DNA of 64,000 nt, taken from assembly GCF_022965805.1 (NCBI RefSeq), contig NC_133103.1:50108386-50172385 (forward strand), read 5' to 3'. The notes beneath the pieces are model-generated. The model was given only the letters and a program-made list of their open reading frames with translations, ran no database searches and had not been told where the DNA came from. Positions within the stretch are counted from its first letter, which is position 1, and the number at the start of each line of letters is the position of its first letter. This document shows positions 57,488-64,000 of the stretch, one piece after another. This stretch comes from Primulina eburnea (Eukaryota; Streptophyta; Magnoliopsida; Lamiales; Gesneriaceae). The translations under genes and the position numbers were made by a program.

Positions 57488-58636
57488 ATGCCTCCGAAGA
57501 AGAAGAGCAAGTGGTTCAGTTTGGGGATGGCGAGTCTTCTACTGCCATTTTGATAGACGGAGTTCTGGGTTGCCTTTGTTGCTGAAATTTACTCTAAATT
57601 ACAAGAAAAAAGCATGCAGGGGGAAAGAGGGATGGATCAGAGCGTCCCGGGATGTTAGACATTTGTTCTTGCTAAGCATCTAAATTGGGAAGAGTTTGTG
57701 AAACCGCCGGCAGACGATGTGATTTCATTGTTCTGGAATTTTATGCCAATCTAAAGGTTAAACATGAGGGTTATAAAGTGAAGATTTGGGGCCGGATGGT
57801 TGCCTTCGATAGCAACATGATCAATTCTTTGTACTCGATGCCTGATTACGACACAGATGAGTACACAATGTTCGTGCGAGAGGCTTATCCCTACGAGACA
57901 ATCATAACCACACTTTGTGAGCCAGGCACGGTTTGGAAGCTCAACAATTGACGAGCCCCGTTCACATTCCCTACGACGTCCATGAAGATGGAGGTGTACA
58001 AATGGTATCACTTTGTAGCCTCGTGGTTGATGCCATTTGGGTATGTGTCTGATGTGACTAAGACAAATGTAGCCTTGGTTTATTGTATCATCACCGGCAG
58101 GACAGTCAACGTAAGCCGGGTGATTATGACTTTGATTTTGTAGGCTTCTCGGGGCACCTCCACTGTCAGCATGCCCCATTCGTCGACGATCACTGACTTC
58201 TATCATGTAGTGGGGGTTACATGGGATGATAGTGAGCCAGTATTGCATACAAAAGGCGACATCTTACTGGTTGCAAAGCTCTCGAGGGATAGGAGACAGA
58301 TACAGATTGAGAGTAGAGAGGCATCAGGGAGTAGAGCACAGTCACAGCCCATCCCATAACCATCACACACACGACAGGCGGAGATTGGAAGTGCACATAC
58401 CGGCAGCCACCGTCTCGATGAACTAGAGCGCACGATGAGGAGACTGTGTCGGATGAGAACATGGAGTACGTGCACGATTTTAATTGAGTGCTTGCACAGC
58501 GTTTCCCTGCTACTAGTCCATATGATGATCCATTCCCACCAAAGCCAGCATTTGCACACATACCTATTGAGGATGATGTTGAGTATGATGATGACGAGGA
58601 GGTTGAGCTGTCAGGCGAGGACAACGAGTCCTAATG
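57488..58636 (+). pseudogene. Athila envelope-like ORF (plant transposon protein type), broken
   Basis: The start is MPPKKKSKWF (57488). After stops near 57550 a longer piece reads VLEFYANLKVKHEGYKVKIWGR and DEYTMFVREAYPYE to about 57951. Then, in another frame, KMEVYKWYHFVASWLMPFGYVSDV follows near 57985-58060, and an acidic tail (DDDEEVEL-like) ends near 58636. This matches the 'putative plant transposon protein' region found after pol in Athila elements, whose function is not established. I see no signal peptide or clear membrane anchor. Confidence 0.8.
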
Positions 58637-60366
58637 CTCGCTGTATGAGGTACGTAATCCCCTGTTTTTCTTGCTTTATTACTATACATTGGAGAGAATG
58701 CACGTACTTAAGTTTGGGGGGTGTTCTGCTTTACTTTTTAGTTCAGTTGTTAATTCGTTTTTATTTAAGAATTGCATGTTTATTTATTCCCTGCACAGTT
58801 GAGTCTAGTTTGTTAAAATTAAAAAAAAATAATTTAATTTATTGCATGTTAGAGTTGTTAGAAAGAGTCATGGACAAATCATTGTGTGGCCGATGATGAG
58901 AATGAAGTTAATTATGGTTCTGAAAACTTGTGTTTATGATAATTTGAGAGTCACAATTTTTTTCACGGTCATGTTTGTTGATACTATCGATGCCTAGATA
59001 CAATTTACATATATGTGATGCCAATTGGTCAATGGAGATCTGATTTTTAGTAATTCTCACATGACATTAACTGGCACTTTTCCAAATACATAGATGATCT
59101 AGGAAATTTTTCTCAATATCTTTGGGCTTGTTTTCATTGTTTATTGTCCATTGTTAGCCCATTGAGCCTCGAGTTGATTGAGATGATTGACTTTTCTTTT
59201 TGCACCTATTTCGTATATCATTTTGACTGAACAATGCATGTGATTGATTTGTATGAGATGACTAATGGATTGACGGAAATCTAGAACTTTTTTTAACACT
59301 TTTCGAGGCGAAATACTGATAATATGTGACATAGGAATGATTTAGGCGATCTTTGGAACCGTTTGAGCCTTCGACCCTACCAAATGAACAGAAAATATCC
59401 CTAGTGTCCCATTTTGAGCCTACTAAAATCAAGTGGCGTGTGTCAATGACATGCAATTAGCCCCCACTTGTATCTATTCTACATCCCACAACAACTACCT
59501 AATGAAACTTTTACACTTTTTGTCCTACCTAATTTTGAGAGAAATAAGTTCATTGGTGTTGTAATGATTCAAATACTCCTCGAAAAGAAAAAGAAAAAGA
59601 AAAATTAAATGTGCATGAAGGAGTTGAAAAAGAGACATAAAGAAGAAGAAGAAGAAAAACAATGGAAGGAATGAGTAAAAAAAAAGTGGTGAAAAAAAAT
59701 ATGGGAAATGGAGAATATGATTGTGAAGAAAACAATAAGGGATGGTGAATGAAAGGATAGTGAAAATTACAAAAAATCAAATATTTCTCTCAAATTTTAA
59801 TTTTCATGACTTTTATTGTAGCCATGAGCCATAGCCTAACGGTATAAGCCTACAAGACCTACTAACCTTGTCACATTTATCCAATATACTAGTTGAGAAG
59901 AAAAGTTGTTCAAGTCAAGCCTATGGATACCTGAGAACATGGTTAGCAAGTATGAACTTAAATCGTTTGCATGTAAACATCTCATTGTGTGACATCAATT
60001 TTGGTATATTTATGTTGAAAATATTATGAGTCAAATAATCATCAATAAAGCCCTATGCAATCTGCGTAAGTGAATTTTTAATCTAATTAAAGTGTAAATT
60101 GAACTGAACTAACGATCTTTTGAGTTCATAAGGCGAACGAATATTGTAAATTTATTTGAGCATTTGACTGGGTAAATGACCATTGACATATCACACACGC
60201 ACGTGACTCTTGAGTTATTATAAACTACATGAAAATGGATTAATCAGAGGCCAAGATCAGTGGTTGCATATCCAAGACTTTTAGTCGTTATCATTACTTG
60301 TTGATTGAATTCCTATTTTTACTTTTATTTTGCTCGGGAATAGCAAAAGTTCAAGTTTGGGGAGTT
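58637..60366 (+). other. 3' non-coding region and polypurine tract of the Athila-like element
   Basis: It is AT-rich, with an A/G-rich stretch (about 59580-59760) and no supported gene. It ends in AGTTTGGGGAGTT beside the 3' LTR. Long non-coding 3' regions are usual for Athila elements. Confidence 0.75.
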
Positions 60367-61706
60367 TGATAAGTGAAAGAATTGCACTTAATTTATATGT
60401 TATTCCATTTTATCTATGTTGGTTTCGAACAGAATTACGCTTGGTTTTTGTTACTTTTGTGTCGTTCAGGTGATAAAAGACTATTGGACGGTTTAGAGCA
60501 AACAGAGGTGCTTTTATGCGTGAAAATACGATAGACGAGAGCCACAGCGCCACAAGATAGCGCCGCAGCGCTCATTTGTTCGAGAGACAAGCGCTTAGGT
60601 GCTGCCCAAGAAGCACCACGTCACCTTACTGCCGAGGAACAAGTGCCTAGGCGCTAAAGAACAAGCGTCGCAGCGCCTACACCTGCGAAGAACCGGCACC
60701 TAGGCGCCACTTACTCAGCGCCGCGGCGCTAATGGCGGTGAAACAAGCAATTGGGTTTCAACTTACGGCCCAGACGAGGAAATAAAAGAAAAAACGAGGG
60801 TTCAGAAGAAAAGAGTCGCCTTTGGGAGAGAAACCTACCGGAGAGTAGGAGCGAACACGAGACGAAGATCCGTAGTTCGAAGATCGATCACAAATATGAA
60901 GAACGACGGATCTAGGGACTGAGACGACACTTCGTATTTGTCATCTATTCTTTCGCTTCTATATTTTATTGTGTTGCGATGTCTAAACTTTGAATATATC
61001 TTGTTTTTGCTTAGATTTCGTTATGAATTAATTTTCTATTCTAGAGGATGATGTAGTTTTGTCGATACGATGATTTGACATTGTTGTTTATATGATTGAA
61101 TTCTGTTTGGTTTAATTGTGTTTCTTCTTTTTATTAACTGCAATTTACAAGCCATAAATTGTGTGTTGTTTGATTAATTCTACAACTCAGGAGAGTGATT
61201 AGGATTATAGATCCAACACATCGTTGAATGTTATATTGTTCGGAAGGCGTATAACTTTAGCGAGGTGTAATGAGAACATCGTTTGAATTTATCAATGAAA
61301 CTTAGATTTTATTAGGAATGTTTGAATCGAAATTTGATTGATACAATTTATTTATCACTTTGGAAAGGAGGAATAAAACAATAAGTGTTCTTGGCCATTA
61401 AATTATCGGAATTCATGAATATAAATTCAATCGTGAATAATTATCGTGGTAAATTATTAAAATCATTACTCTAGATATTTTCTCTCATTGATATTTCTCA
61501 ATTCGGTAATTATATTAATTATTTATTTGCAGTTAAGTTATTTTTAAACAAACCAAACCTCTATTGATTTTTCTAAATAAAGTCTTGACTATTTTAATTA
61601 CAAGCGCTGATTTATTTTTACATACACACTTCTCGTGAGAATGATACTTTACTTACATATATTAAAACTTGACAACCTTACGCTTGCGAGCGGAAAATGC
61701 GCAACA
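60367..61706 (+). repeat. 3' LTR of the Athila-like element
   Basis: It starts TGATAAGTG and ends GCGCAACA. It carries perfect palindromes such as AGCGCCGCGGCGCT at 60717-60730. It pairs with 51295-52607. Confidence 0.88.
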
Positions 61707-63487
61707 CTATATAAGGGCTAGATATGAAGGGAAAAAGATGAAACGAAAATTTGGGTTCTTGAGGGCTAGGGCATGGTTTTGGAAAAATCCAAGGAGGGGT
61801 GCGGGGAGTGCTTTCCAGGTGAGGGGCTGAGCTCGTGAGGGTCCTACAAGCCATGGTGGTCCACGCACGGCTGGAGAGGCTAGAAAGGATAGGCGCACAA
61901 CTAGGGCACTTCCTTGTCGTGGCCGCGCGCAAGATGGACGAACCATGCACGTCCTCATGCATGGCTCGCTAGGGCTGATCCAATTGGGTCTTAAGGCTTC
62001 GTTCTAGCTCCTAGGATGGTTGGTTAGTGTCTGATCTCGTCGGTTTCGGGCTAGGATCGAATGAACGTAAGGCTTGTTGGGGTTAGGGTTTTTCGAACAT
62101 GAGTAGAAAAATTCCAGCTGCTTCTATGCGATTCCAAGGGTTTTAGATGGCTTGAATTGGTTTGAAAAGGTGTTGGCTAGGTTTGGTTAAGCTATAGTGA
62201 AAGTTTGGTTAAGTTTCGGGTTGATTCGAGTTTTAAAAAAAAAACAGGGACTTCGGTTCAAGTTTTAAAACGAAGTACAAATTTACTCAAGGGACTTAAC
62301 TTTATATCAAAGAAATGTTTATGGGAGAGTTTTAAAGTGTTATGGTAAGTTGGATGAATTCAGGTCGTCGTTTTAAGGTCCAAGGGTAAAATGGGAAAGT
62401 TACGGTTTCAGAGGCAAAACGGTCATTTTACACTTGAAAAATATTAAGAGTCCTGGCAGTGTCCTGAATGTTGTAATGAATGTTAAAAGGCTTATTTTGA
62501 AAGGTTATGGAATTTTATGATGAAAACGATAAATGCTAAAAAAATGTGTTATATGCTTGTTTTAAAAGAAAATGATATCTATGCATGTATTTTTATAAAG
62601 TGATGGAAACAATGAAAATGTTTGAATGAAGTGACTTAATTTTGACAGTAAGGAAATGGGGTTCGTGAGGGACTAAGCCCCAGTGGACGTTTGAAAGGAC
62701 TAAGCCCCCTGGGAACCCAATACCGAACTTCCATATGCCAAGGCCCTGTAACAGAAAAGTGGTTGCTAGTGTCCCCGCCAACTATAGGTCAAGGCACAGA
62801 ATGGAAAATTGGTTATTGTTGTCTCGCTGCATGGTACCATGGTTACAGCTTAGATTGATCAATCTATCAAAAGATGAAAGGATTGTCACAATTAATGAAT
62901 GGATTTCACCCAAAAGAAAATATATATGTATTTGATGAAAGAAATTGTTTAAGTTTATGCATGTTCATGAAAATCTATTTTTATTAAAAGTATTTTCAAT
63001 GTTGACTGTGCATGTATAAGTATTAATTGTTACTATGGTTAATTAAGGCTTGTTGAGTTCATAGACTCACTATGTATGATTGATGCATGTGATGATTTTA
63101 CTGTGGAGACAGGAGGGTTGGACGACTGAACTGTCTCGGCGGATGGTGCATTAACCCGAGGACCTATACATTGCTAGTTTTTCCGCACATTTATGTTTTT
63201 TCATTACTTTAAATATTTTGATGACTTTTGGAAGTGAGAGTGGTTTTTGAAGGATTGATGACATTTATGCTATTTTGAAAAATGTTAGTTTTAGTTTTAG
63301 TTTTAGTTTGACGTTTACGATTTTATGAATTTTACTACAGTTATGTGTTTTGAGTAAAATAAATGTTGAGTTTATTTTATTGGTGCAAAAATTTTATATA
63401 TATATATATATATAGGTTCGGCCGAGAACAATGTTTATAAAAAAAATTCTAGTATATTTTTAAAAAAAACAAATTAGAGACGTTTCA

Positions 63488-64000
63488 GATTCAATCTTTC
63501 AAAAAAAAAAATATATTATACAGAATTTATACATCATGTGGAAGGGAAAAATCTCATTTAAAATTTCATGTGGAGCGGAAAAATATCATTTAAAATTTGA
63601 TGTTGACTTTGTTCAATCTTACTCTATTGATTTTGTTCAATCTCATTTTTTTTGTACGTCCTATTTCTGTAGCCATCAGCCTGTATACATCATATGAAAG
63701 GATTTTATATTATTTTTGTATCCATCGAGAAAATATAACTACAGTTTTTTATATCTATATTTTTGCCACAAAAAAAGAGTGAACTATACATCATATGAAA
63801 GGATTTTATATATTGTTTTAAGAAATATTTCAAAAAATCGATAGATTTAGCTTGTAGCAAAGTCTAATTATTGGTCTTAGGCATTTAAAATTGGATTATT
63901 ACATCACTCGTTAGCTATATTGGAAACGTCACAACTCAGATTTTTCAATCTATATTTTTGCAAGAAAATTGAAGTATTCATATTCGATGTGTATTATAAA
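63488..64000. repeat. duplicated intergenic block, copy B, right part
   Basis: It resumes with GATTCAATCTTTC and a CATCATGTGGAAGGG segment as in copy A from 25739. A short internal repeat (CATGTGGAGCGGAAAAATATC) is unique to this copy. It runs past the window edge. Confidence 0.83.

Larger units (their letters stand above)
51295..61706 (+). mobile_element. Athila-like Ty3/gypsy retrotransposon, defective
   Basis: The LTRs at 51295-52607 and 60367-61706 start TGATAAGTG and end GCGCAACA. The LTRs differ by about 10 percent over the part compared by eye, so the element is old. The downstream primer region reads TAGCGTCGTTGCCG, a decayed form of the Athila-type site. Order: gag, protease, RNase H, integrase, envelope-like ORF, long 3' non-coding region, polypurine tract (GTTTGGGGAGTT near 60355). 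The candidate target duplication is CTGCA versus CTATA, two transitions apart. The RT core is missing. Confidence 0.9.
50378..63487 (+). mobile_element. outer solo gypsy LTR (TGTAAGG, 2.7 kb) split by an Athila-like element
   Basis: The left part 50378-51294 starts TGTAAGGTCC. The right part 61707-63487 ends GACGTTTCA. Both match the 2.9-kb LTR family of 37281-44370. A GATTC target duplication at 50373-50377 and 63488-63492 is perfect, and copy A of the host block shows the empty site. There is no primer site or gypsy interior, so it is a solo LTR. Its middle holds the 10.4-kb element at 51295-61706. Confidence 0.88.

Noticed and set aside
58203..58624. Minus-strand Ser-rich frames opposite the Athila envelope-like region
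   Set aside because: They are antisense to a recognised coding relic, low in complexity and without promoter signals.

Overview
This is a plant nuclear window: AT-rich, dense in nested LTR retrotransposons of plant-specific lineages, with a spliced plant terpene synthase gene. The extra ORF of the SIRE-like Copia element and the style of the terpene synthase suggest an asterid, perhaps Lamiales. That placement is recollection, not a search result. No prokaryotic features, CRISPR arrays or tRNA genes were seen.

Layout. 1-4375: 3' half of a Tekay-like Ty3/gypsy chromovirus with its 3' LTR. 5487-5576: a lone terpene synthase first-exon relic. 6185-9278: a decayed SIRE-like Copia relic carrying a TRIM and a hAT MITE, both with target duplications. 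9279-16260: a truncated gypsy LTR, then a minus-strand gypsy composite with two LTRs and a degraded pol. 16503-16652: a perfect foldback. 17253-18177: a solo LTR. 18581-22733 (minus): a complete seven-exon sesquiterpene-type (TPS-a) synthase of 547 codons, the only intact host gene I can support. Its intron 2 holds a CACTA MITE. 23298-25054: a Tork/Tnt1-like Copia relic with LTR. 25070-26230: copy A of a duplicated intergenic block. 26495-26880: a 5S-rRNA-derived (Cassandra-like) repeat.

27667-46191 is a near-complete SIRE-like Copia element on the minus strand, with matching 5-bp target duplications. Besides gag-pol it carries two extra sense ORFs between pol and the 3' LTR. On the opposite strand it carries a small self-contained unit with TATA box, 85-codon ORF and AATAAA. 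Its gag is split by a 7.1-kb non-autonomous gypsy element (37281-44370) with 2.9-kb LTRs and only 1.28 kb of non-coding interior.

46756-49146 holds a Harbinger MITE and a solo SIRE-like LTR. Copy B of the duplicated block (49268-64000) is split by a 13.1-kb nest: a solo gypsy LTR (TSD gattc) which is itself interrupted by a 10.4-kb Athila-like element. That element has lost its reverse transcriptase core, keeps a broken envelope-like ORF and carries many GCGCC palindromes.

Functionally, the one host gene should encode a cytosolic enzyme making sesquiterpenes from farnesyl diphosphate. The relic exon and the duplicated block suggest remodelling of a terpene synthase region by local duplication and repeated TE insertion. 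The most novel-looking signals are the antisense unit in the SIRE-like element, the overlapping extra ORFs with an adjacent stem-loop, and the perfect hairpin clusters in the gypsy LTRs. All alignments were made by eye.
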